Below, one piece after another: positions 11,771 to 20,048 of a DNA stretch of 64,000 bases (the first letter of the stretch is position 1; every line of letters starts with the position of its first letter). The DNA comes from Mycolicibacterium sp. HK-90 (GTDB lineage: Bacteria; Actinomycetota; Actinomycetes; Mycobacteriales; Mycobacteriaceae). The stretch is from NCBI RefSeq assembly GCF_030486405.1, contig NZ_CP129613.1:3596001-3660000 (forward strand), given 5' to 3'. The position numbers and the translations under genes are program-made. The notes below the pieces were generated by a model. The model saw only the letters and a program-made list of their open reading frames with translations. It had not been told where the DNA came from and did no database searches.

Positions 11771-12223
11771 TCGACATCTCCTCGTCGCAGGCTGGGGCCC
11801 AGCGATACCGCACTTCATCCATTGCGGATGATTCGCACGGTAGCCCTTGTGCAGGTGTTGCGCGGGTGGTTGGCGCACAACACCGACGACGAGCTGCGCA
11901 GGGCCTAGAAGGCCCGGTCAGTGAGACTTGTGGTAAAGGGCATAGATTTTGCCGAAGCGGTCCCAGGTCACAACGAAGGGGTGGCCTGGGCCACACCGAC
12001 CATCGCCATCCCGATGCGACGAAATCACGGCCGCGTGCCGCCGGAAGACGCTGGATGACCTGCTGATTTACGCCCGAAGACAGGCCGCACCGCCGTGGGC
12101 GCCCGGTCACTCTACCGCGTCAAACCAAGGTTGACGCAGGGTGTCCATCTGGTTGCCATCGACAGAACCAGACAACTTCGCGATGCCCGACATCGGCCAA
12201 ACGCTCGGTAGGGTCCGGTTCTC
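11771..12223. other. Intergenic region, 453 bp, between divergent genes
   Basis: No convincing gene. It holds the ribosome binding site of the glnX-like gene, a 26-codon ATG frame at 11828-11908 without a binding site, a short perfect hairpin GGGCCT-AGA-AGGCCC near 11897-11911, and at its right end a TANNNT hexamer 9 nt before the next GTG. It probably carries promoters in both directions. Short peptide-like stretches on both strands could be remnants but are not recognisable. Confidence 0.4.
12209..12214 (+). promoter_or_regulatory. Possible -10 element of the 12224 gene
   Basis: TAGGGT fits TANNNT and ends 9 nt before GTG 12224, compatible with a leaderless or nearly leaderless transcript. 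No ribosome binding site is visible. Confidence 0.4.
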
Positions 12224-12841
12224 GTGGGTAGACACCAGTTACCGAAGATTCGGCGCCGCCGATCGGCCGCCGTCGCTGCGGTCCTCGCGCCTGCCGCCGC
12301 GTTCATCACCATCGGCGCCGATACCGTGCCGACCATCGAGAGCGACGCACCCGCCGAGGTGGTGGCAGCTCCGGCAGCGGTCAAGCCCGCCGGGCCGCCC
12401 CTGGCCCCGGAGCGCGCCGTCCGCCGGAACATGAGGTTTCCCCTGCCCGCCGGTCGGGCGCCGGAGAAGGGCTTGCAGGTCGAGACCATACTGGTCGCCC
12501 GTGCGGTCAGCGCGCGCTTCCCCGAGATCCTCAACATCGGCGGGGTCCGGGCCGATTCGATGAAGTGGCATCCCAACGGGCTGGCCATCGACGTGATGAT
12601 CCCGAACTACGGCAGCGCCGAGGGCAAGGCCCTCGGCGACCGCATCGTCGCGTACGTGCTCGACAATGCCGAGCGGTTCGGTGTGAACCACGTGATCTTC
12701 CGGCAGCACATCATCTACCACGGCAAGGCACCGCGAATGATGTCGGACCGCGGCGGGGACACCGCCAACCACTACGACCACGTGCACATCGCCACCAACG
12801 GCGGTGGATTCCCCACCGGGCACGAGACCTACCTGACGTAG
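12224..12841 (+). CDS. Secreted ARB_07466-like protein, paralog of the 2876 gene
   Basis: A 205-residue exported protein with a basic N-terminus (RHQLPKIRRRR) and a hydrophobic segment at about 13-31, then a linker and the same LAS-type domain as the 2876 product: 'MKWHPNGLAIDVMIPNY' (His116, Asp123) and 'NHYDHVHIATNGG' (His186/His188). The two proteins share long identical stretches across the domain and the C-terminal 'GGFPTGHETY' ending. The predicted role is metal-dependent hydrolysis in the cell wall, with no substrate known. The pair brackets the region containing the oxygenase, amine oxidase and PknG-like operon. GTG 12224 fits the -10 spacing. Confidence 0.75.
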   Translation: MGRHQLPKIRRRRSAAVAAVLAPAAAFITIGADTVPTIESDAPAEVVAAPAAVKPAGPPLAPERAVRRNMRFPLPAGRAPEKGLQVETILVARAVSARFPEILNIGGVRADSMKWHPNGLAIDVMIPNYGSAEGKALGDRIVAYVLDNAERFGVNHVIFRQHIIYHGKAPRMMSDRGGDTANHYDHVHIATNGGGFPTGHETYLT

Positions 12842-12861
12842 CGGCCGATTCCGGGACTGGG

Positions 12862-13161
12862 TCAGTCGGCGTCGCTGACGTCCTCCAGGCGCTGGCTCAC
12901 CCGCGCCAAGGCCTCGTCGAAGACATCCACCTTCTCGCCGCGCTTCTCGTTGGCCGGCTGGGCCGCGCCACGGGCACCTTCGGCCTCGACGCGGGCGGCG
13001 CCCTGGCGCCGCAACAGGCTGAAGTTCTTCTCCCGGGCTTGGCGGAGCCGACTCTGCAGGTCCTTCAACGACTTCTCGTCCATGCGCGCCAGAGCGTCGG
13101 GATGACTCTCGGCTATCAATGAGCTCTCCTGGGCGGTCAGGTTCACGTGGTTGCTCACCAT
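12862..13161 (-). CDS. Conserved hypothetical helical protein
   Basis: A 99-residue charged protein, helical and probably coiled-coil (MVSNHVNLTAQESSLIAES; then 'MDEKSLKDLQSRLRQAREKNF' and a basic/Ala segment). ATG 13161 starts the conserved-looking part; the long upstream frame is Cys/Pro-rich and rejected. I recall similar short proteins in other mycobacteria, without a known function. It converges with the LAS-type gene (20 bp apart) and diverges from the membrane-protein gene at 13377. Confidence 0.6.
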   Translation of the reverse strand: MVSNHVNLTAQESSLIAESHPDALARMDEKSLKDLQSRLRQAREKNFSLLRRQGAARVEAEGARGAAQPANEKRGEKVDVFDEALARVSQRLEDVSDAD

Positions 13162-13376
13162 TGATTCATAGCGCGCCGCCGCCACGCCGGGGAAGGGATT
13201 CGTCACGCTCGGCACCAAACCGTAGCCGCGGGTACACGTCGCGTTCCGGTTTGCCGGCGGTGAACAAGCCGGCGCGTCGGCAATATGCGCGCCCGACACC
13301 GGATACCGGCCTTTGAGATTGCTGATCTCCGGCGCGCCGAGCCGGTATCGGACCCAAACAGCGCGATGATGCAGAT

Positions 13377-14132
13377 GTGGCTGATGATGCGAATGTGACA
13401 AACGTCGTGCCCGCGCCCGAGACCTCCGGGGCGGAAGCCGACCACGTGCAGGCCGAACCGCAACCCGTTGCCGACGCGCAGCCGCAGCAACGGGTGTGGA
13501 CGATGCCCAAGCCTGAGGTGACGCGCAAGAAAGCCGACGAGATAGGCCGGGCCGCGCTCAAAGCCGGCACCACCACGGTCGGATTCATCGGCGGCGTTGC
13601 TCGATCCGGCGCGCGCGCTGCCCGGCAGCTGGCCCGGACGATCGAGGCAGTGCCGCCGACCGTGCGCGTGCTGACCGTGATGGGCGTACTCATCCTGCTG
13701 GGCATCGTCGGGGCGATCGCCCTGTCGGGCGCTCTCGGCCTGGTCTGCATCGTCGTGGTGGTCCCGGTGTGCTCAATCGCCCTCGGCGCAGTCGGACACC
13801 GCTGGCTCGGCGGACTCGGCGGTCAGCCGATGCCACGCTCGGAGAGCCCGGCCGCAGCCCCGTCGACGCCGGATCTGCAACGGTCGGTCGAGTATGTCGA
13901 CAAGAAGCTCACCGTCGCCCTCAATGCGTTCGGCGCCGAACGTCAACAACACGCAATGATCGCCCTGTTCCAGGCCAAGACCGCTGTCGAACTCACCCTC
14001 GGCACCGAGCAGGACGCGGCGAGCCACATCGACGCACTGCTTTCCGTGGACGGCCACGATGCCCGACCGCGAATCCGGGCCGGCGCCGCCGCCAAATCGT
14101 TGAGGGAGAGCAATTCCCTGGCGGCATCATGA
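13377..14132 (+). CDS. Hypothetical membrane protein
   Basis: A 251-residue protein of unknown family. Residues 1-50 are acidic, Pro/Gln-rich and probably disordered; 50-95 form an amphipathic basic helix (KADEIGRAALKAGTTTVGF ... RAARQLARTI); about 100-140 are two hydrophobic helices (VLTVMGVLILLGIVGAIAL and LVCIVVVVPVCSIALGAVG). The C-terminal part (from 165) is a soluble helical domain 'RSVEYVDKKLTVALNAFG ... QQHAMIALFQAKTAVELTL'. GTG 13377 is the first usable in-frame start; nearby ATGs are out of frame. Its stop overlaps the start of the next gene (ATGA), so the two are co-translated. Confidence 0.6.
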   Translation: MADDANVTNVVPAPETSGAEADHVQAEPQPVADAQPQQRVWTMPKPEVTRKKADEIGRAALKAGTTTVGFIGGVARSGARAARQLARTIEAVPPTVRVLTVMGVLILLGIVGAIALSGALGLVCIVVVVPVCSIALGAVGHRWLGGLGGQPMPRSESPAAAPSTPDLQRSVEYVDKKLTVALNAFGAERQQHAMIALFQAKTAVELTLGTEQDAASHIDALLSVDGHDARPRIRAGAAAKSLRESNSLAAS

Positions 14133-14485
14133 AGCAACCGCCGCTGTCCGGTCAGGTCGCGCTGATCGAGGACGACTACACCTTGGTGATCAACCGGGGC
14201 GCCGAGGCCGGGGTGACACCCGGCATGGTCTTCGCCGTCCTGGCCGACGGGGATCAGGTGATCACCGATCCCGAATCCGGCCGGGAATTGGGCAGACTCA
14301 CGCGGGAGAAGCTCAGGGTTCGGGTGTTCGATGTGCAGCCACTGTTCTCACGCGCCCACACCTTCGCCCGCACCGACGACTTCTACGGTCTGTTCCAGGC
14401 GACGGCCGTCGTCACGGTCGACGTCGGGGACAGCCTCGAATTGGTCCCCGGTGAAGCCGAGGCCCGGCGAGCCGCATCGGGATAG
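14129..14485 (+). CDS. Hypothetical beta-rich protein, FlgT C-terminal-like repeat
   Basis: A 118-residue protein beginning inside the stop of the preceding membrane-protein gene (ATGA overlap). The segment 'SGQVALIEDDYTLVINRGAE' followed by 'AGVTPGMVFAVLADG' has the pattern of a small beta-barrel seen in FlgT C-terminal-like domains (G-x-V-...-N-x-G-x-x-x-G-V-x-x-G-M-x-F). The rest, 'GRLTREKLRVRVFDVQPLFSRA', alternates like beta strands. No signal peptide, no catalytic motif. This assignment is a pattern-level inference only. Function probably depends on its membrane partner. Confidence 0.55.
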   Translation: MKQPPLSGQVALIEDDYTLVINRGAEAGVTPGMVFAVLADGDQVITDPESGRELGRLTREKLRVRVFDVQPLFSRAHTFARTDDFYGLFQATAVVTVDVGDSLELVPGEAEARRAASG

Positions 14486-14530
14486 ATCAACCGATATCGC
14501 ATACCAACTTTGACGTGCTACGACACCTGT

Positions 14531-14830
14531 CTAGGCGAGTTGATCCATCAATATCGCGGTGCCGTCCTGTCGACGGTGCGCATCGATCTGCGGCACAAGT
14601 CTGCGGAAGTGCTCGGAGGCGCAGTGGGCGTCGAGTGCGTCGCGATCAGGCCAGGTCTCGATGTAGATGAAATGTCCTGCGTCCTCGCGATCGACGAACA
14701 GGTCGTAGCTAATGCAAAGCGGCTCTTGCCGAGTCAGGCGGACCAACTCGTCGAGCAAGGGCCGCACCTTCTGCACCGCATCCAGCTCGATGAAGTCCTG
14801 CGCGATCACTTTCAACGTCACGACGACCAC
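14531..14830 (-). CDS. Antibiotic biosynthesis monooxygenase (ABM) family protein / putative quinol monooxygenase
   Basis: A 99-residue ferredoxin-like alpha-beta protein. The core reads 'VVVTLKVIAQDFIELDAVQK', 'LLDELVRLTRQEPLCISYDLFVD', 'FIYIETWPDRDALDAHCASE' and 'HFRRLVPQI', which is the standard ABM pattern (substrate strand, Trp, then AHxxSxHF helix). Members are small dimeric cofactor-free oxygenases or have stress-related roles. GTG 14830 starts the first strand; the longer frame upstream adds a non-homologous tail and has no better start. It stands alone next to the tRNA-Pro terminator. Confidence 0.75.
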   Translation of the reverse strand: MVVVTLKVIAQDFIELDAVQKVRPLLDELVRLTRQEPLCISYDLFVDREDAGHFIYIETWPDRDALDAHCASEHFRRLVPQIDAHRRQDGTAILMDQLA

Positions 14831-14972
14831 CGTAACTGTCGAGAATTTGGCGTTCCGCCCGCACTGTCGGAGGTAAGCAGCGGACACCGCGGATTTTGAC
14901 CGCGGCGTCACGACCACTAACGGCGCGGCTCACTTCGCCGGAGTCCCCAAACCAGAGTTCCTGGCCCGCCGC

Positions 14973-15016
14973 ACAAAGAAACCCCCTCCGACCGAGGTCA
15001 GAAGGGGTTTTCTTTG
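14973..15016 (-). terminator. Rho-independent terminator of tRNA-Pro
   Basis: On the minus strand the bases following the tRNA fold into a stem of AAGAAAACCCC-type sequence pairing with GGGGGTTTCTTT across a GC-rich loop, ending in a T-rich run. The same symmetry could terminate in both directions. Confidence 0.7.
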
Positions 15017-15090
<74 letters not shown>

Positions 15091-15170
15091 CTTGCTTCCG
15101 GCTTGCACCGGCAGCGAGTCGAAAGCTTACCGTAGGGACCCGGTTTCGCCCCAATCGCCTCCCCCGTGCG

Positions 15171-16112
15171 TCACCGCGCGGCGGTGTCCGGCTCGTCGGC
15201 CAACTCTTCGTCGGCAGATTCCTCGGCGTCGAGCGTCTCCGGTAGGTATTCCGGCGCCCTGGACGCGCGCCAGGCGTACAACACCAGCCCGGCCCAGGCC
15301 ACGATGATCGTCACGTAGATGACGGTCGAGGCCGCCCCGTGAATGCCGAAGTACTTCAGCAGCTTCTGGGCATTGGTCACGACGATCACGCCACCCACCG
15401 CGGTACCCAGCAGCGCGGGGCTGATCTTCGACACCAGCCACGCCGCCAGCGGGGCGGCGATCACGCCGCCCACCGCCAGGCCGGCCACGATCGGCAGGTT
15501 GTGCAGGAAGTCCGAGCGCAGGCCCACCAGGAAGCCGAGCGACGCCGACACCGCCACCAGGAACTCCGAGGCGCTGACCGAGCCGACCACGGTGCGGGGC
15601 GCGGTCTTGCCCTGCGACAGCAGCGTGCTGGTGGTCACCGGTCCCCAGCCGCCACCACCGGAGGCGTCGATGAAGCCGCCGAACAAACCCAGCGGGGTGA
15701 GGAACTTCGCGGTGTGCGACGTACGGCCCCCGCGAAAAACCGGCGGCGAGCCCAACGAGAACCGCAGCAGCACATACACACCGATGCCGAGCAGGATCGT
15801 GGCCATCAGCGGCGCGGCATCCTCGGTCGACAGGGAGGACAGCACCGTCGCGCCCAGGAAGGCACCGATCGCGCCCGGTACACCGAGCTTGAGCACGATG
15901 CTCCAGTCGATGTTCTTGAACCGCCAGTGTGAAAGGCCCGATGCGAGCGTGGTGCCCACCTCGGCGAGATGCACCGCCGCGCTGGCTTGGGCCGATGCCA
16001 CCCCGCTGAGCACCAGCAGGGTCGAGGCGGTGACGCCGAAGGCCATTCCGAGCGCACCGTCGACCAATTGGGCCCCGAGGCCGACGAGCGTGAAGATCAG
16101 TAGCGAACGCAC
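15171..16112 (-). CDS. TSUP family anion exporter (TauE/SafE)
   Basis: A 313-residue membrane protein with about eight helices. 'FTLVGLGAQLVDGALGMAFG' at the N-terminus and 'PLGLFGGFIDASGGGGWGPV' in the middle are the two glycine-rich repeats typical of the TauE/SafE (TSUP) family, which moves sulfite, sulfonates or other small anions out of or into the cell. The C-terminus is an acidic tail (AEESADEELADEPD). GTG 16112 starts directly before the first helix. A 240-bp leader region precedes it with two overlapping small ORFs, suggesting attenuation or translational control. A second TSUP gene lies upstream. Confidence 0.85.
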   Translation of the reverse strand: MRSLLIFTLVGLGAQLVDGALGMAFGVTASTLLVLSGVASAQASAAVHLAEVGTTLASGLSHWRFKNIDWSIVLKLGVPGAIGAFLGATVLSSLSTEDAAPLMATILLGIGVYVLLRFSLGSPPVFRGGRTSHTAKFLTPLGLFGGFIDASGGGGWGPVTTSTLLSQGKTAPRTVVGSVSASEFLVAVSASLGFLVGLRSDFLHNLPIVAGLAVGGVIAAPLAAWLVSKISPALLGTAVGGVIVVTNAQKLLKYFGIHGAASTVIYVTIIVAWAGLVLYAWRASRAPEYLPETLDAEESADEELADEPDTAAR

Positions 16113-16171
16113 AGGTTCGGCTGCTTTCGATTAGTGGTCGCGCGGCGACCTGATGGACTGACGGGCGCGGG

Positions 16172-16207
16172 TCAGATGCGCGCGCGACACCATTCGTCGA
16201 AAGCCAT
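16172..16207 (-). CDS. Candidate leader peptide (11 aa) before TSUP gene
   Basis: ATG 16207 to TGA 16172 encodes MAFDEWCRARI. Its ATG overlaps the stop of the preceding small frame (TGATG). The single Trp-Cys pair would be compatible with a regulatory leader peptide, but there is no ribosome binding site of its own and no comparative evidence. Speculative. Confidence 0.25.
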   Translation of the reverse strand: MAFDEWCRARI

Positions 16208-16272
16208 CAACCGGCGCGACGGCCAGAACGGCTCGAGAGCAGAAAGAGCAGACGGTGCGGTGCGGTATGCAC
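16207..16272 (-). CDS. Candidate leader peptide (21 aa) before TSUP gene
   Basis: GTG 16272 to TGA 16209 encodes a 21-residue peptide MHTAPHRLLFLLSSRSGRR followed by Ala-Gly. It lies about 30 nt downstream of a -10-like TAATCT and a purine-rich stretch. It overlaps the next small frame by one base. Small 'putative leader peptides' precede sulfur-metabolism operons in many actinobacteria, and a TSUP exporter fits that context; the link is inference. Confidence 0.3.
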   Translation of the reverse strand: MHTAPHRLLFLLSSRSGRRAG

Positions 16273-16352
16273 GTTCGGCCACCGGTCGCCCCTCTCTCGA
16301 ATCGGACAGATTAGTGGAGCTTACAAGACGCGCCGGGAAAAGCTACGCGACC

Positions 16353-17135
16353 CTACACAGTCAACAGGCGATACAGCCCGATTAGTCCCACCACCACGAT
16401 CACGGCGCGCAGCGCGTTCGGCGACAGTCGCCGGCCGTAGTGTGCCCCGAGGAAGCCGCCGATTAGCGAACCGATCGCGATCAGCCCGGCCGCCAGCCAG
16501 CTGATCCGGTCGAATGCGACGAACGTGTACGCGAGGGCCGCCACGATGTTCACCAGCAACGACAGCAGGTTCTTGGCGGCGTTCATGCGCTGCATCGACT
16601 CGGGCAGCAGCGCCCCCATCACCGCGATCAGCAGGATGCCCTGGGCGGCGGTGAAGTAGCCGCCGTACACACCGACGGCGAACGTGCCGAACACCAGCAC
16701 CGCCATGCGACGCGGGCTGACGTGGTCGGCGGACTGACCGGAGTCCTCGGCGCGTTGCCGGGCCCAGGCCTGGATCCGCGGGCCGATCACCACCAGGACC
16801 AGCGCCAGGATCAGCAGCACCGGTACCACCGCCACGAAAACCTTCTCGGGCAGGTGCAGCAGCAACCAGGCACCCAGCCCGGCCCCGATCAGCGAGCCCG
16901 GAATCTGCCAACGCAGCCGCTTCCATTGGCCCCGCAGCTCGCGCCGGTAGCCCCAGGTGCCCGAAACCCCGCCGGCGACCAGACCGACGGCGTTGGACAT
17001 CGTCGCGGTGACCGGCGGGATGCCCAGGGCCACGAGTGTGGGGAAGGTGATCAGCGTGCCGGACCCGACGATGGCGTTGATGGCGCCTGCGCCGACACCG
17101 GCCAGCGCGATCAGGATCATGTGGGTGACGGACAC
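16353..17135 (-). CDS. TSUP family anion exporter (TauE/SafE), second copy
   Basis: A 260-residue polytopic membrane protein with the TSUP repeats 'VGAGAINAIVGSGTLITFPTLVALG' split over two helices and 'GTFAVGVYGGYFTAAQGILLIAVMG'. It is more typical of the sulfite-exporter branch than its neighbour at 15171, to which it is only distantly related. GTG 17135 was chosen because a TAGGGT -10 hexamer lies exactly 7 nt upstream, as in leaderless genes; GTG 17153 and ATG 17120 are alternatives. An inverted repeat separates it from der. Confidence 0.82.
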   Translation of the reverse strand: MSVTHMILIALAGVGAGAINAIVGSGTLITFPTLVALGIPPVTATMSNAVGLVAGGVSGTWGYRRELRGQWKRLRWQIPGSLIGAGLGAWLLLHLPEKVFVAVVPVLLILALVLVVIGPRIQAWARQRAEDSGQSADHVSPRRMAVLVFGTFAVGVYGGYFTAAQGILLIAVMGALLPESMQRMNAAKNLLSLLVNIVAALAYTFVAFDRISWLAAGLIAIGSLIGGFLGAHYGRRLSPNALRAVIVVVGLIGLYRLLTV

Positions 17136-17142
17136 TCCGGCC

Positions 17143-17148
17143 ACCCTA
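17143..17148 (-). promoter_or_regulatory. -10 element for a leaderless TSUP mRNA
   Basis: TAGGGT on the minus strand, 7 nt before GTG 17135, fits TANNNT with leaderless spacing and decides between the possible starts of this gene. Confidence 0.45.
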
Positions 17149-17158
17149 CCCACGTGAC

Positions 17159-17201
17159 TTGTGCACGTTCAGCGGCGGTCAGCGCCGGTAAACGTGCACA
17201 A
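17159..17201. repeat. Intergenic inverted repeat, 11-bp perfect arms
   Basis: TTGTGCACGTT at 17159-17169 is answered by AACGTGCACAA at 17191-17201 across a 21-nt GC-rich loop that can itself pair partly. It lies just after the der stop and before the TSUP promoter, so it is most likely a der-operon terminator; there is no strong U-run. Confidence 0.65.
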
Positions 17202-17205
17202 ATCG

Positions 17206-18624
17206 CTAGCGCCGCTTGGGGGCACCCCTCTTCTCGCGGACCCGTACATTGATCCGCACCGGGCTGCCGTCGAACCCGAACTGCTCACGCAGGCGGCGCT
17301 CCAGGAACCGGCGGTAGCCGGCTTCGAGGAACCCGGAGGTGAACAGCACGAAGGTCGGGGGCCGGGTGGCCGCCTGGGTGGCGAACAGGATCTTGGGCTG
17401 CTTGCCGCCGCGCACCGGTGGAGGTGTCGCGGCCACGATCTCTTTGAGGAAGGTGTTGAGCTGACCCGTCGAGATCCGTTTGTCCCAGGAGGCCAGTGAC
17501 GTCTCGAGGGCGGGCACCAGTTTCTGCACGGCCCGGCCGGTCATGGCCGAGATGTTGATCCGCGGCGCCCACTGCACCTGCACGAGCTCACGGTCGATCT
17601 CTTTGTCCAGCAGGTAGCGCCGGTCCTCGTCGACCAGGTCCCATTTGTTGAACGCGATGACCAGTGCCCGCCCGGCCTCGATCACCATCGACAGCACCCG
17701 TAGGTCCTGCTCGGTCAGCGGCTGGGAGGCGTCGATCAGCATGATCGCCACTTCGGCCGCATCGATCGCGCCGTGGGTGCGCACCGAGGCGTAGAACTCG
17801 TGCCCGCTGGCCTGGCCGACCTTGCGGCGTAAACCCGCCGTGTCGACGAAACGCCACGTCTTGCCACCCAATTCGATCAGCGAGTCGACGGGGTCGACGG
17901 TGGTGCCCGCGACGTCGTGCACCACGGAGCGTTCGTCGCCGGCGAGCCGGTTCAGCAGCGAGCTCTTGCCGACGTTCGGCTTGCCCACCAGTGCCACGCG
18001 ACGTGGACCGCCGCCACCGCTGCCGCCGACCTCCGAGACCTCGGGCAGCTTTTCCATCACTGTGTCGAGCAGATCGGCCACGCCCCTGCCGTGCATGGCA
18101 CTGATCGAGTGCGGCTCACCGATGCCCAGTGACCACAGTGCCGCGGCATCGGATTCGCCCCGCTGCGTGTCAACCTTGTTGGCCGCCAAGAACACCGGCT
18201 TGCCCGACTTGCGCAGCATCCGGGCAGCGGCCTCGTCGGCCGACGTCGCGCCGACCACGGCATCGACCACCAGGATGATTGCGTCGGCGGTGCGCATCGC
18301 CACCAGCGCCTGATCGGCCACCAGCTGCTGCAGCCCCTTGGCGTCGGGTTCCCAGCCCCCGGTGTCCTGCACCATGAATCGGCGCCCGAGCCAGTTCGCG
18401 TCGTAGGACACCCGGTCGCGGGTCACCCCTGGGATGTCCTGGACGACGGCTTCGCGTCGCCCCAGGATGCGGTTCACCAGAGTCGATTTGCCGACGTTGG
18501 GCCGGCCGACGACGGCGACCACCGGCGGTGGCGCGGCCGCCTCCTCGAGTACCTCGGCGACCTCGTCGCTGAGCTCCCAGTCGCTTTCGTCCGACCAGGT
18601 GCCGTCACCGTCAGTGTCGCTCAT
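17206..18624 (-). CDS. der: Ribosome biogenesis GTPase Der (EngA)
   Basis: A 472-residue essential GTPase with two tandem G domains acting in 50S subunit assembly. The first P-loop is GRPNVGKS at residues 40-47 with NKVD at 149-152; the second is GKPNVGKS at 214-221, with NKWD later. A KH-like C-terminal domain ends in a basic '[12 protein letters not shown]'. An acidic 35-residue N-terminal extension precedes the first G domain, as in mycobacteria. Its ATG overlaps the cmk stop (ATGA), making it the last gene of the parA-scpA-scpB-rluB-cmk-der operon (as Rv1708-Rv1713). Confidence 0.97.
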   Translation of the reverse strand: MSDTDGDGTWSDESDWELSDEVAEVLEEAAAPPPVVAVVGRPNVGKSTLVNRILGRREAVVQDIPGVTRDRVSYDANWLGRRFMVQDTGGWEPDAKGLQQLVADQALVAMRTADAIILVVDAVVGATSADEAAARMLRKSGKPVFLAANKVDTQRGESDAAALWSLGIGEPHSISAMHGRGVADLLDTVMEKLPEVSEVGGSGGGGPRRVALVGKPNVGKSSLLNRLAGDERSVVHDVAGTTVDPVDSLIELGGKTWRFVDTAGLRRKVGQASGHEFYASVRTHGAIDAAEVAIMLIDASQPLTEQDLRVLSMVIEAGRALVIAFNKWDLVDEDRRYLLDKEIDRELVQVQWAPRINISAMTGRAVQKLVPALETSLASWDKRISTGQLNTFLKEIVAATPPPVRGGKQPKILFATQAATRPPTFVLFTSGFLEAGYRRFLERRLREQFGFDGSPVRINVRVREKRGAPKRR

Positions 18625-19307
18625 CGCCGTACTCCCGCACGCTGGGTCACCAGGTCGAGAAGGTGTGCCACGACCTGTGTTTGGTCCATCTCACTCGTGT
18701 CGACCACCAGCGCATCCTCGGCGGCACGCAATGGGGACACGGCCCGGGTGGAGTCCAGGTGGTCACGCCGTTGCACGTCGGCCAGCACCGTGGCGTAGTC
18801 GTCGGGCAGTCCGCTCGCGACGTTCTGCGCATTGCGCCGCCGGGCCCGCTCCTCGGCCGATGCGGTGAGGAAGATCTTGGCATCTGCCTTCGGCAGCACC
18901 ACGGTGCCGATGTCGCGGCCCTCGACCACCACGCGTCCACCGGCGGACGCCAACTCGCGTTGCAGATCCACCAGCCGGGCGCGTACCGCGGGCACCGCCG
19001 AGACGGCCGAGACCGCACGGGTCACCTCGTCGCCGCGGATTTCCTCCGAGACGTCTTCACCGGCCAGATAGGCGCGGTCCTCACCGGGGTCCGAGCCGAC
19101 ACCGATCACCGCGTCCGAGGCCACCGCCGCGACAGCGTCCGCATTCTCGAGATCGACCCCGGCCCGCAGCACCGCCAGCGTGACGATGCGGTACATCGCG
19201 CCGGTGTCCAGGTAGCTTGCACCCAGCGCCTGGGCCAAACCCCTTGAAACCGAAGACTTTCCGGTCCCGGCCGGCCCATCGACCGCCACCACCAGAGATC
19301 CGCTCAC
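18621..19307 (-). CDS. cmk: Cytidylate kinase
   Basis: A 228-residue cytoplasmic kinase that phosphorylates CMP and dCMP. The P-loop is GPAGTGKSS at residues 11-19, followed by the CMP-binding '[11 protein letters not shown]' and the '[11 protein letters not shown]' motif. '[13 protein letters not shown]' is the lid region. GTG 19307 overlaps the rluB stop (GTGA) and its own stop overlaps der. Order and overlaps match M. tuberculosis. Confidence 0.97.
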   Translation of the reverse strand: MSGSLVVAVDGPAGTGKSSVSRGLAQALGASYLDTGAMYRIVTLAVLRAGVDLENADAVAAVASDAVIGVGSDPGEDRAYLAGEDVSEEIRGDEVTRAVSAVSAVPAVRARLVDLQRELASAGGRVVVEGRDIGTVVLPKADAKIFLTASAEERARRRNAQNVASGLPDDYATVLADVQRRDHLDSTRAVSPLRAAEDALVVDTSEMDQTQVVAHLLDLVTQRAGVRR

Positions 19308-20047
19308 ATTCCCACCGCCTGATAGAGCTCGCCGATTTCCTTGCGGCTGAGCGCCCTGATACTGCCCGGCCGCTGGTCCCCCAGCGCCACCGAGCCGATG
19401 TCGGTGCGGACCAGCTCCTGCACCGGGAAATCCACCGCGGCCAGCATTCGCCGCACGATGCGGTTGCGGCCCTCGTGCAGCGTGACCTTCACCAGGGTCT
19501 TACCCGGAACCGTGTCCACCACCGCGAAGTCGTCGACGTGGGCCGGGCCGTCGTCCAGTTCGACACCGGCCCGCAGCTTCTTGCCGAGTCCACGCGGCAC
19601 GGTGCCGATCACCGTCGCCACATAGGTTTTGGGGATCTCGTACGACGGGTGCATCAGCCGATGGGCGAGCTCCCCGTCGTTGGTCAGCAGCAGCAGCCCC
19701 TCGGTGTCGGCATCGAGCCGGCCGACGTGAAACAGCTTCTTGTTGCCCCGAACCCGGTGCTCCACCAGGTCTCCGACGCATGGGCGACCCCGGTCGTCGG
19801 ACATCGTGGACAGCATGCCGCGCGGCTTGTTGATCGCCAGGTACACCAGGGTCTCGTCGATCACCACGCGGGAGCCGTCAACGCGGATCTCGGCGACCGC
19901 CGGATCGACCCGGGTGCCCAGTTCGGTCACCACGCGCCCGTCGACCTCCACCCGGCCGTCGGTGATCATCCGCTCGGCCACCCGCCGAGAGGCAATTCCG
20001 GCCTGCGACAACACTTTCTGCAGGCGTACGCCTTCTTCTTCAGCCAT
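19304..20047 (-). CDS. rluB: 23S rRNA pseudouridine synthase (RluB-type, RsuA/RluB/E/F family)
   Basis: A 247-residue enzyme converting a uridine of 23S rRNA (E. coli position 2605 equivalent) to pseudouridine. An N-terminal S4 RNA-binding domain ([20 protein letters not shown]) is followed by the catalytic motif '[20 protein letters not shown]' with nucleophile Asp112, and '[10 protein letters not shown]'. ATG 20047 begins one base after the scpB stop. The frame extends upstream into scpB but without similarity. Confidence 0.92.
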   Translation of the reverse strand: MAEEEGVRLQKVLSQAGIASRRVAERMITDGRVEVDGRVVTELGTRVDPAVAEIRVDGSRVVIDETLVYLAINKPRGMLSTMSDDRGRPCVGDLVEHRVRGNKKLFHVGRLDADTEGLLLLTNDGELAHRLMHPSYEIPKTYVATVIGTVPRGLGKKLRAGVELDDGPAHVDDFAVVDTVPGKTLVKVTLHEGRNRIVRRMLAAVDFPVQELVRTDIGSVALGDQRPGSIRALSRKEIGELYQAVGM

Positions 20048-20048
20048 G

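Larger units (their letters stand above)
16113..16352 (-). other. 240-bp leader region of the TSUP exporter gene
   Basis: On the minus strand it has a TANNNT hexamer TAATCT (16308-16313), an A/G-rich stretch, and then two candidate small ORFs that overlap by one base (TGATG) at 16207-16272 and 16172-16207. A 9-nt word CCACTAATC occurs twice, once at the promoter-like site and once just before the TSUP start. No known riboswitch consensus was recognised. Confidence 0.4.

Noticed and set aside
11828..11908. 26-codon ATG frame (MIRTVALVQVLRGWLAHNTD...)
   Set aside because: Reads like a short protein end but has no ribosome binding site, no TANNNT at leaderless spacing, and no recognised relative.
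16113..16352. SAM or other known riboswitch upstream of the TSUP exporter
   Set aside because: No conserved riboswitch core was recognised; leader ORFs seem a better explanation.
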